The notes under the pieces were generated by a model that made no database searches, was not told the origin of the DNA, and worked only from the letters and a program-made list of their open reading frames with translations. From contig WBMZ01008683.1 in assembly GCA_013400975.1 (NCBI GenBank), positions 62,001 through 126,000 on the forward strand: a stretch of DNA of 64,000 nt, in the 5' to 3' direction. Position numbers and translations under genes: made by a program. The stretch's first letter is position 1; each line of letters starts with the position of its first letter. Positions 54,353 through 64,000 of this stretch are shown here, in pieces. This DNA is from Atrichornis clamosus. Lineage: Eukaryota; Chordata; Aves; Passeriformes; Menuridae.

Positions 54353-56590
54353 AAGTAAAATGTTTTAATAACAATGACATCTTCTAGTTTTAAATATGTT
54401 GTGTCTTTTCAAACTAAGCACTCAGTGAAAAAAAGGCCCAGCCTGTAGCAGATGTGGGAGAAAGGAAAAGGGGATTATGGAGAGTAGCAGCACAAACATT
54501 TGCTTTACTCAGAGCATATGGGTATGAGTTTAGAAAGATTTTTCAAATCTAAGGCCATAATGAAGTTCATAAAACAGTAAAACAGTACAGCTTTTCTTGA
54601 CATTTCCAAGCTAAAATACATTTGCCTTCCTTGATCTATGTTGAAGAGTGTGATCTGGTCAGCAATAAGCCATGGCTGGTGAGCATACTGCCCACTCAAA
54701 AACAGACTGCACAGGACTTCTCTAAGCACATAACCATATCCAGAGGGAGGAAAATAATGTGAAAAGCTCACACACCAGATTTGTTTTTGTTTATAGACGA
54801 TTTCCAAATTAAGAAATTCTTAGTGAAAATAAATAATATCTTTATTTGAGCGATGGTGCTTCAGTACACACTGCTCCATGCCTTCTCACGTATAAGCAGA
54901 ATTCAACAACGCTTCATCACGATGAGACTCTGTCTTGCACTTCAGTGAGTTTCTCAGCATTGAGCCTGCTTCTACAGAACTGCTATTGAACAGCACAAAT
55001 ATTTAATCAACCACTAAAGATTGTTAGAAAGAAATATTTAGAGGCAGTGTTTTCATTTTGTTTCATAGCACTAAAGAAGTATAGAGGCACTTGTTTCTGC
55101 AGCATCCTTCAGTTTGATGCAATTTAAATACTCAGTACTTATTCTTGTATGTGAGGAAAGATTTAAGGACTAGACTCCAAGATTTTACAAGTTTCAATAA
55201 AAAGGATTTTTTTTTCCTGTCTTTTATTCAGGCAAAGGTGTATTAAAGCCAGTGGTGAGTATACTTTTTTCTGGATAATGATAACAATAGTAATTTCAAC
55301 TGACTATACTTTGCTTTTATGCATGTGTTAATTTACAATATCAAAAAGAACTAATATAAAATGAAATAGTATATAATGAAGTGAATAAATGCTTTGAAAA
55401 AGGACTGTGCATTTTAGTCATTATGTAAACAAGTCTCAATATACGTATTTGAAAATGTGAACACCCTCATCATAGAACAGTAACTTGATTTGAATTTAAA
55501 TGATACTTCTATTCACACATCTGAGATTTAAATCTGGACCTATGTCAGCTCAGATCTCAGTAAATTGTGGGCATTGTTTTCGTTTGTGGAGATCTAGGGG
55601 AGACAAGAAAAGTATATATACTAGCTACACTCATGAAGTTATTTTTAAGTATATTGTGAATAAGTAAAAGGAACATAATTGTTTATAGTTGAATCAAGAA
55701 CAGAAGAAGTTTAGGAAGACTCTAGTGTGAAAAGGTTTTGAATGCATGTCAGAACATTGCTTGAAAACCCCGAAAGATCCAAAAGATTTGATCTGTGACG
55801 GGAAAAGAAAGAGGAAAAATCAAAAGTTGTTATTGACGGTTAAAATTAAAAAAATTAAAACAAAAGAAAAATGTGAAAAAGGAGCAAGTATGACTGATTA
55901 AAATAAATGGTGAGTTTATATTAGCTTTTAAATGCTTCCAGACAAATGCCTTACAGTATATTCTTTAAAATAAACACAACTATTGAAAAATATCTTTATA
56001 CCAGTTGATCTTTATATCACGTAGTGAAAACTCCACTTATAGGGTTGTTATAGAATGAGAAAAATATTAGTAACATGTACCATGGATTGTACAGTTAACC
56101 TTAAAAAAACCTAAAAGTGTTTCTCCAAAGAAAAGTTATGAACACACAGAGTGCAACAAGACTCTGTCAACATAGAAGTTAAACTACAATAGTTCCACAA
56201 ATTTTGTCTGGTTTGTAGCACTCAGAACAGCAGTATAAGGGTGTTTACATCCATGATTCTTCTTTCTAGGTGGATAACTGGGAACATTCTACGTCCAGCA
56301 ATTCTGGATAGATTTGCAATGAGAAATAAGTATATGTTGTATAAGAGGAAAACCCTAGAAAATTTTTTTTAAGTAATCCTAAGGTATAGTAGCTTTTTCT
56401 TGCAATTACATGCTGACACACCATGACATTCTTCAAACAACTTATGGCAAATTTATCATGTGAAGAAAACGTTTCCTTTTGTGCTTAGCAAACATGATTG
56501 CAGGTTTAGTACCAAATGTCAATGTATAAGTCCTTAATTTGTAGTAAGAATGGCTTACACAGGAGAATAATAGTGCTCTGATGGAACTTG

Positions 56591-56609
56591 GCTACTCATA
56601 GTGAGTAGC
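56591..56609 (+). repeat. Perfect 8-bp hairpin
   Basis: Arms gctactca and tgagtagc with a 3-base loop tag; a G-U and an A-T pair can extend the stem outward by two. It is short and of no known function. Confidence 0.65.
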
Positions 56610-58205
56610 TAGCTGTAGTACCACATTTGTTAGTGCTGTGTGCCATGAAAACGTGGTCTCATGTCAAGGTGGAGAATGCTACAAGGAACTCACTTAGAAG
56701 CTTTAGCTTTCTCAAACCTTCTCAAAATGCAGGTTTCTGTGCCATCTCAAGTTCCATACAACCTTCCTGCTGGTCCGATATAAAAGGCAATTGGATAATA
56801 TCACTCAATCAGAACTTGTTAGCAGAGAAAATGCTTATGTAGATATTTTGGGTCGTTAGTTCAGCAGATCTAAGTTACTTTAGCTCTACGAGTTCACCAG
56901 TTTAACTTGTAAAATTTTGGGGGCTCAAAGTACACATGTATGAAACTAAACAGTTCAACACTAACTAGTCAGACTGAATGTCTTAAAATATTTTTAAAGT
57001 GATGTGTTTTAGAAGTGCCTGGATAGCAAGGGTCAGATAAATATGAAAAATCTGTTGAGAAGAATCATCAGCAATTTACTTTCAACTTAAATCTTTCTCA
57101 AAATCAAACAGGGTTTGACACTTTCAAAAACACAATATAGTCAGATTTGTCTATTTAGTACCCACTGAGTTCAGCAGACAGATTAAGACTATATTCAGCA
57201 GAATTTTTTTCTCACTTTTCATAACCATCATTCAGAGATTTTAAGAGAAAACCCATGAAAATTTTTGAACCTTACAAGGCAAATTTTGGGTATATATTAA
57301 TTTAAGAACAAATCTAGAAATGGATTACAGAAGACTCTGAAATAGTTGGTCTGTTAAACCAACTCAGTGAGGAGCTGTGTATTTCCTTTAACTATTTTAG
57401 TGTAAGCTGAGTTTTCATCCACTCAAGCTTATATGGTCTATCCTTCAGAATGTTGCTCTCTTTGGCTTTTCTTAGATGTAATCAGAACTGTTCTGTGTTT
57501 CCCTAATTACAAACACATTTCTTTCTCTATGCAATATCCCTAAGTATGCAGGAACCATTCTCTTGCCAAAACTTTCTGGCATTTTTATTCCAGTTAGAAT
57601 CCAAATCTACATTTTTCTGTGAGAAAAGCTGTAGTAAAGACTGTAAACAAGATAACTATGTAACAATACGATTTTAAATGTAACTTTTACTTGCATATTA
57701 TTTTGAATGTATGGTTTTTTACTTCCTAGTGAGTTGTGGAGACACAATATTATTGTTCCTGATGCACAGATATGTTTTTATTAATGTACATTTCAAGAAT
57801 TCTGTAAGATTTTAAACAGAAAGTATAAGAAAGAGAAAAAGATGTGCAGACTGTTACAAAAGTTACTCACAATCATTGTAACGGTCTAAAATCTCTAATG
57901 TGTGTCAATTTTGTTGGCCTCCTTTATCTCACCCTGTGGAAAAGCTCTGGAAAGGAGCCAATCAACTAAAAACCCCATAAGGAATGTAGCCTAGTTTTCT
58001 TTGTCCTTTACATGTGCCAGAAACACCTCATGTTAGAAGATTATTTTCAGAGTTTTGGAAAATATTAATAAAAATATTTTTGAGACTAGTTAAATGGGAG
58101 CTCAGTAGCTGTCAACAATTTTTGACATTTGGAATTAAAATTTCCAGTGACATGCCAGAACAGAGGAAATTTTTTTGCCACAAATTTCCTGGGAGACTTT
58201 TGTAG

Positions 58206-59110
58206 TCATAGAATCATAGACTGGGTCCATAGTTTGGGTTGGAAGGGACCTATGTCATCTATTTCAACCTCCTGCAATGAGCAGGGACATCTTCAACCAG
58301 ATCAGGCTGCTCAGAATTGCATCCAACCTGGCCTTGAATGTTTCCAGGGATGGGCCATCTACCACCTCTCTTGGCAACCTGTGTCAGTGTTTTATCACTC
58401 TCATTGTAAAAAGCTTCTTCCTTATATGTAATCTAAATCAAACCTCTTTTAGTTTAAAACCCGTTACCTCTTGTCCTATTGCAACAGGCCTGTCCCCAGC
58501 TTTCTTGTAGGCCCCTTTCAGGTACTGGGAGGCTGCAGTGGGGCCTTCACAGGGCCTTCTCTTCTCCAGGCTGAATATCCTCAGGTCTCTCTGCCAGTCT
58601 TATCAGGAGAGGAATCTTCTGCCTTCTGATCATCTTCGTGACTCTTCTCTGGACTCACTCCAGAAGGTCCATGTCCTTCCTGTGCTGGGACCCCAGAGTT
58701 GGATGCAGCAGTGCTGGTGGGGCATCACCAGAGCGGAGCAGAGTGGCAGAATCACCTCCCTCACCTGCTGGCCATTCCTCTTTTGATCCAGCCCAGGATA
58801 CACTCGGCTTTCTGGCCTGCAAGTGCACACTGCCAGCTCACGTCTGATCTTTAATCCACCAGTACCCTCAAGTTCTTCTCGGCAGGGCTGCTCTCAATAT
58901 CTTTATCTCCCAGCCTGGATTGGTAGTGGGGGTTGCCCGGACCCATGTGCAGCACCTTGCACATGGCCCTGTTAGAACCTCATGATGTTCTTCTGAGCCC
59001 ACTACTTGAACTTGTCCGTGTCCCTCTGGATGGCATTGTGTCCTTCAGATATGTCAACAGCACCACTCATCTTGGTGTAATCTGCAAACCTGATGAGGGT
59101 GTAATTTCAA
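58206..59110 (-). mobile_element. 5'-truncated CR1 LINE (avian type)
   Basis: The left edge tcatagaatcatagac is the reverse complement of the ATTCTATGATTCTATGA-type 3' end of CR1. It is followed by hallmark CR1 words such as gtttgggttggaagggacc, tctcttctccaggctga and ctctggatggcat. The element is therefore on the minus strand, with its 3' end at 58206 and a truncation point near 59.1 kb. About 0.9 kb remains of a family that is roughly 4.5 kb when complete, as is usual because CR1 copies are mostly 5'-truncated. No target-site duplication was seen, as expected for CR1. Small indels and many substitutions mark it as an old, immobile copy. It is the only clear LINE in the window. Confidence 0.95.
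58630..59103 (-). pseudogene. Remnant of CR1 ORF2 reverse transcriptase C-terminal part
   Basis: Minus-strand translation from about 59103 gives TLIRFADYTKMSGAVDISEG, which corresponds to the region around the conserved FADD catalytic box of CR1 reverse transcriptase. Here the second Asp is replaced by Tyr (codon at 59077-59079), and the frame stops shortly after, past TDKFK. A later segment at 58830-58630 reads REVILPLCSALVMPHQ and IQLWGP, matching the conserved motif near the end of ORF2. Stops and frame changes separate the pieces, so no functional enzyme can be made. Confidence 0.85.
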
Positions 59111-62100
59111 AAGCGTTCTCAACAGACCTTAAATGAAAGTTAGTGGAAAAGTAGTTGGAAGCTTCCATGTTTTCTTCTTATTTTGGAAGTTATTAAAATA
59201 TGGATTCACAAAAAGAGAAGAAATCTGGATCATTGCATCAACAATAGTTCATAGAATAAAAATTCAATTTGGGTATCATTTTAAACAATTCTCATTTACC
59301 TATTAATTAGAGACATTGAATTGTGTGAGAGTCTCACTATCTATTTGGAAGGAAAAATACAGTAAAACACACTTGAATGTGTGTTGTTCAAAGGTGTAAA
59401 CCAATGGTTTAAAAGTGTTAGATAAAATTTTTAAATAATACTCCTTCAAAATATTTATGCTGTTGACTAAACTTGATCTATCAAATAACATTCTCTTTCA
59501 ATAGCAAAATTTAAGACAGGATTGTACCCTTTCCTGGTTCTCAATACAGGACATCTGTAAAATAGCTTTAGGTGAAAAACTGTGAACAAAATAATTTCTC
59601 CTTACAGGTCATGGAATGAAAACAGGTGGGTTTGGGCAAAGTTTTTCATGTTCTCAGCTGTTCTGAGACCAAGTCTCCTTGGATCTACCCGCTAATATAC
59701 ATCATCCTTTTGTTCAAATGGGCAAATGGCCTTTGTTTTGAAGTGAAATTATCTGAATTACTTTCCAACCCCAGGCATTAAGTGCATGGAAGCTCTGGTG
59801 TATAACGTAATGATTAATACTACATTACTGGATAGCCCTTGTATTAACATTGAATGACTCTTGAAGGACTAAATTAATGTTTCTGTTAGAGCATTCTTGA
59901 AGAGTAATGATTAGTTAGTTTATTTTTCCCTAAACAAACCATGATTATAGCCAAAGTTACCTGCTTCTTCTTCTGGGAAATTCAGTTTTGCATATAGTTT
60001 AAATACTACTTGCATTTTGTCAGAGAAACACTCACAGAACTATCTCTCATGCTGCCCAAATTAACTGGTTATGCACAGATTTACAGCTTTAAAATTAATT
60101 TAGGTATTTATATATTCTGATTAAATTATACAGTCATTGCCTATCAGTGAAATGAATTGTTCATATCAGCATCAGAAGAAAGTCATGTTATATTAGCAAG
60201 TGGCAGACAACTTACTAGTAAGTGACCACATTCATAAAACAGTTTTAAACAGCATTCATTCACCTTTCTATAAATTATATATGTTGCCTAAGAGATATCC
60301 TGCTTGTTTTTGTCTTCAACTTGAAGGAAGATCAATAAAGTATCTAACCTCCCAGAGGAAAAAAAGTTATCTTGTTTATCCAAGGCAGTAAATGTTGAAA
60401 TTATGCAGGCAGAAATGTAGTTTTATGTATAAAACTATGTAGGAACAGGTCTGGAGCCATGAGTATCTCTCCAGTAATACATGTATAAATGTTGCAGGGA
60501 TATTTTTCAAACGTTATTCAAATGTATTCTGTTCATATATGCTTGTCAACACACCCCAGAGAGGCAGACGTGGGAATGAGGATTTGGCTCTGTAGGCACA
60601 GCTGCTGGGCATAGATGATCATGAGAGCAGAATTTTAAAGATGAACCTAGAACACAACTATATTCTAATTCTGTCACACTAGATAAACTTTTCCTCATCA
60701 CTTTTCTATAAACATGAGTTCTTTTGTCACAGTTAATTGGAAGGCAATTGAAGACAAAGAATCAATTGGAAACAAAATCTGAATAAAAAAGAAACAATCA
60801 AAAAAATCCCTACACAGGTGAAATATAAAAATATCACCCATATTCAATCCAATGGACTTTACATGTCATTTCCATAACAGAAACAGAGGCAACACTTCAA
60901 ATGTCACAAAGTATAAAAATACAATATAATATTTCCCAATACTTAGTATAAGTATTTTGCATTTAAAATATTGTAGCTAACACGCAAAAAACATGCAAAG
61001 AATTTACAAATCCTTTCCAAAGCTTATGTCATTATTTAAGTATCTGCTAAACTATTTTCTCAAGTTGCAGGTGTTTAAATAATACTTTGTAGAAAATCCA
61101 TTTTTGTAAGCTGGAGAATGGAAAAGAGAATTCAAGAGATCCTAATTTCCAGTTCTTTCATCTGTTTCCCAGTAACACAATCAAATATATTAAAGGCAAT
61201 GTAAAAAAAACATTCTAAACATTACAAGAACATATAGCTAAAGCTTAATGAGTAAAACAAATATAGAGTATAACAAGTTTCAGTGGTTAAGTTGAATGTA
61301 TGGAATGCTCTATCAAAGCAGATTGAGTTTTACAGACGTAGTTACTTTTTAAACAACAGAGAGAAGCAGCCATTTAAGTCTCTTTCTTTACAATCAGCAT
61401 TTCCATTACAAATCAATTTTTTATATAACTTTAGTACTTCAGTGTGTTACCTGGCAACATTGACACATAGATTATTTTTGCCAATTAGTATAATCTGTTG
61501 TATAGCTACCTCTCCAAAACAACAGCATTTTGTAAGAATATACAAACACTCAACACAAACATAATTTATGTTAGTTGCACTGAGAGAATCCATGTATTGA
61601 ATGAACAACAGAGGCTGTTTTCAACTGGAGATTAATTATTCTGTGTATGAAGCCTAAGGAACCTAAAGTATGAAAAGATAGTATCTTCAGAATTACTAAA
61701 GACCTATTGAATGTATAGTTACATATTTTCAGTGAACATAGCAAGTTTCAGAGCTTATCAAGTTTTCAGTTTTCTCAGTGATACTTAGAGACCTTTGTAT
61801 ATTCAAGTTTAATGCAGTCAGATGAATTAGAAATACATACAACAATTGCTTAATATTTGCAAATATTTGAACTTCTCTTACTCGAACATATTTAAACTGC
61901 TTTTAGTTTAGTCTGCTTTTCAGGTGTGGACTGATTTTTTTGGGTGTGGATGCTTCAGGGAATGTCAAGTGTCTTCATAAGAATGATGCTTTTCTTGTTG
62001 TGCTTGAATCTTTTGTTTGCTAAGTTGTCTTTAAGGCAGTACTAGCAAGTGAATACATTCTTTGCCCTGACCCAGAAAAGACTTATGAACACAGTTAAGT

Positions 62101-62152
62101 TTATGTACTGTGAGTGGCCTCATTGACTGGTGATTTAGTGCAATGTTTCAGA

Positions 62153-62155
<3 letters not shown>
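59111..62155. other. Unique AT-rich non-coding stretch
   Basis: No gene is supported. The longest frame, 61283-61564 (+), encodes a featureless 93-residue peptide. The sequence is AT-rich and CpG-poor with no recognisable transposon. Confidence 0.65.
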
Positions 62156-62199
<44 letters not shown>

Positions 62200-62205
62200 N
62201 TTTTT
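62156..62205. repeat. T44-N-T5 homopolymer with an ambiguous base
   Basis: Forty-four T, one N at 62200, then five T. It is by far the longest homopolymer in the window. The N shows that the true length was not resolved, so it is either a real poly-T (a poly-A tail on the minus strand) or an assembly artefact at a read end or gap join. No AATAAA was seen at the usual distance on the minus strand. Confidence 0.95.
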
Positions 62206-64000
62206 GTTATTTAAATCCCTGGAGAGGATGTAATAATACAAAACTGGCTTACCATAACTTTTTGGTTCGAAAAGAACAGGAGCAAAAATATATGCACTTA
62301 TATAATGCAGGGTTTATATTCTGTAGTGTAAAGTTAGAAATACTTATTATTAAAACAATTGAAGTAATGTCAAAATAACAAATAAATATTATATGCACCT
62401 TGTACCCTAGAAAATACAGTGCTTTGGCATCTGTAATTTATATTCATATGCCTTGAGTGTAGGTACACCTCCATTTCTGGTTATCCTTTAAGGCGAGGAT
62501 TATCAAAATGCCTGGCTAAAACAAGACCTAGAGGATATTGCTCATATGATGCATAAAGATAACTAAGTGGAATTTCGTGTTCATTTTCTACAGACCGTAA
62601 AAACCCCACAGGAGAAGCTTTCAGTAAGTATGTGGGAAAGTGTTAGACCCTCTCCACTCAATTCTCTACATAAAAGTATATTACTCAGGGTTTTATGGGA
62701 AAAGAGTGAATGCTGAAGCATTGCCTGAAATGGTATGAGATGCCATATTTCACAAGAGCAGTCAATTTGATAACAGAAAAGCCAACAACCACAGGTGATC
62801 GTGGCAATCGAGTTACTGTGCCTTTAAGTCTAGTGGAGCTGGGTTTGCCTCCCGGTGGAAATGAGAATTCCATTGCCATAGCTCCTACCTGTCTGTCCAA
62901 AGTCTTTGTTAGAGAACCAGACAATAACAACGCTTTACTGCAACACCTGCTTCCAAACATACTTGTTTTTTATGCTTCTGAAAGATAATTTTTGTGTTCA
63001 CTTTTGCCTAGAGTGGAAGAGTCCAGAAGGATCAAAAGCCTTCCTGTCTGGCCTAGCCTGGGTGAGTCTCACTGCTACATTTGCTGTACAAGATTCACAG
63101 AAGTGTTTAGAAACTGTTGGCAAGTTGGTCTGAAAATGGGGAGGGGGTTTTTATGCTAAGTCCACAAGAGACTTCATTTCTTAATGAATAAAGAAGGATA
63201 TGAAGGAGAAAAAAGCAAGGGCAGAAAAAGGAGTTTAAATTCCACTACAGCTGCGTCAATGTTGTTGCAGTAATTTGACAGTATCCAGGAACTTATCAGG
63301 TTCTTGCACTGCATGAAGGAAATGTTTGTCCTTGAATAATGCATCACCATATTTGCAGTGTTTTTGTAAACAGGTCTTCCTGCCATCATTATTTCCTTTT
63401 GTTCTCTGCTTTGAGATGTAATCAATTTAAATTGCAAATTGAATATTTTTACAATGTTTAAATAAAATGTATAAAAGATTTGATTCTTCAAGGTCCTGTA
63501 ACAGAAAGATAAAGAAAAGGTTTACCTGCAAACCAAAAGAGGAAAAAGCAACTGACTGAAAAAAATTCTCTGCATAGCCATTTTGTTATGAAAATAAGTC
63601 TGTGGAATTAACAATGTCTGTAGGAACTGTACCAAGCAGTTAATACTTATTTCTCTCTTCCACAATACTTCAAGAATTTCCTCTAAAATAGGATGAAACT
63701 GGAAATTAGAGACTGTCAAGCTTCTAGAATGTTTCCACCACCACAGAGGAAAGTAACTGTGGGAGCAAAAGCATAAGGAATGGTATAAAATGAACAAATA
63801 TGTGATTCAGTGAAGAGCAGAGTATGTATGGCCTGAAGATGGTAGAGAATCAGACATTACATGGGCCTAACTGACAAAGCATTTTCATCATCAGTGTTGT
63901 ACCATCTCATTCATCTTCTCCTTTCTGTCCCTTTCTTCATCTTATTCCCCTCTGATCTGCCACAAACATAATTTAAACACCTTCAGTTTACCATTTAAGC
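62206..64000. other. Non-coding stretch with overlapping opposite-strand frames
   Basis: At 62685-62960 (-) and 62710-62988 (+) two frames of about 91 codons overlap almost fully. The segment holds a few CpG sites (near 62800, 62810, 62855 and 62930) in CpG-poor DNA, with plus-strand motifs such as TGDRGNRVTVPLSLVE. No domain was recognised on either strand. The minus-strand frame lies about 480 bases upstream, in its own direction, of the A run at 62.2 kb, which would suit a retrocopy with a 3' untranslated region, but this is only a possibility. The frames at 63174-63491 (-) and 63522-63797 (-) are featureless. Confidence 0.5.

Larger units (their letters stand above)
53941..58205. other. 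Non-coding stretch with one SINE relic
   Basis: Apart from the MIR-like relic at 54.25-54.35 kb no element is recognised. Frames are short (54505-54807 -, 56627-56842 +) and featureless. About 55.8-55.9 kb is A-rich low-complexity sequence. A small perfect hairpin lies at 56591-56609. Confidence 0.6.

Noticed and set aside
58014..59136. Several plus-strand frames across the CR1 element
   Set aside because: The CR1 lies on the minus strand; these frames are antisense readings of its ORF2 and 3' end.
1..64000. CRISPR array, prokaryotic operons, rRNA or tRNA genes
   Set aside because: No regularly spaced repeats, ribosome-binding sites or conserved RNA signatures were seen. Composition and the CR1 element indicate a vertebrate chromosome.

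Overview
The window looks like non-coding DNA from a bird or a closely related sauropsid. It is AT-rich and poor in CpG, has no dense reading frames, ribosome-binding sites or operons, and carries a 5'-truncated CR1 LINE with the typical avian 3' end at about 58.2-59.1 kb. A single N inside a long T run at 62.2 kb marks it as draft eukaryotic assembly. I found no gene that I can name. The window could be a gene desert or part of a very large intron; the sequence alone does not decide.

Layout: 1-24.7 kb is unique AT-rich sequence with only short tandem repeats, small hairpins and a weak CpG cluster at 18.1-18.9 kb. At 24.7-25.0 kb (minus strand) there is a 95-codon frame with a signal-peptide-like start and an AATAAA directly after the stop. 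At 33.7-34.15 kb (minus) there is a CpG-rich, coding-looking but frameshifted segment, best explained as a retrocopy or a decayed exon. From 34 to 52 kb there are only simple and short tandem repeats, including two local duplications near 41 kb and a long pyrimidine tract at 47 kb. At 52.7-53.9 kb there is a second GC- and CpG-enriched island with broken minus-strand frames. A probable MIR-type SINE relic lies at 54.25-54.35 kb. The CR1 at 58.2-59.1 kb still shows reverse-transcriptase sequence with a damaged catalytic box. The last 2 kb holds a 50-base T run and a pair of overlapping opposite-strand frames at 62.7-63.0 kb.

Nothing here forms a recognisable multi-gene system, and I did not find evidence for a new one. 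The items most worth checking are the small secreted-protein candidate (24.7-25.0 kb), the frameshifted basic-protein remnant (33.7-34.15 kb) and the CpG-enriched island at 52.7-53.9 kb. The low density of recognisable repeats could mean either an old, quiet region or long-range regulatory sequence; alignment across species would tell.
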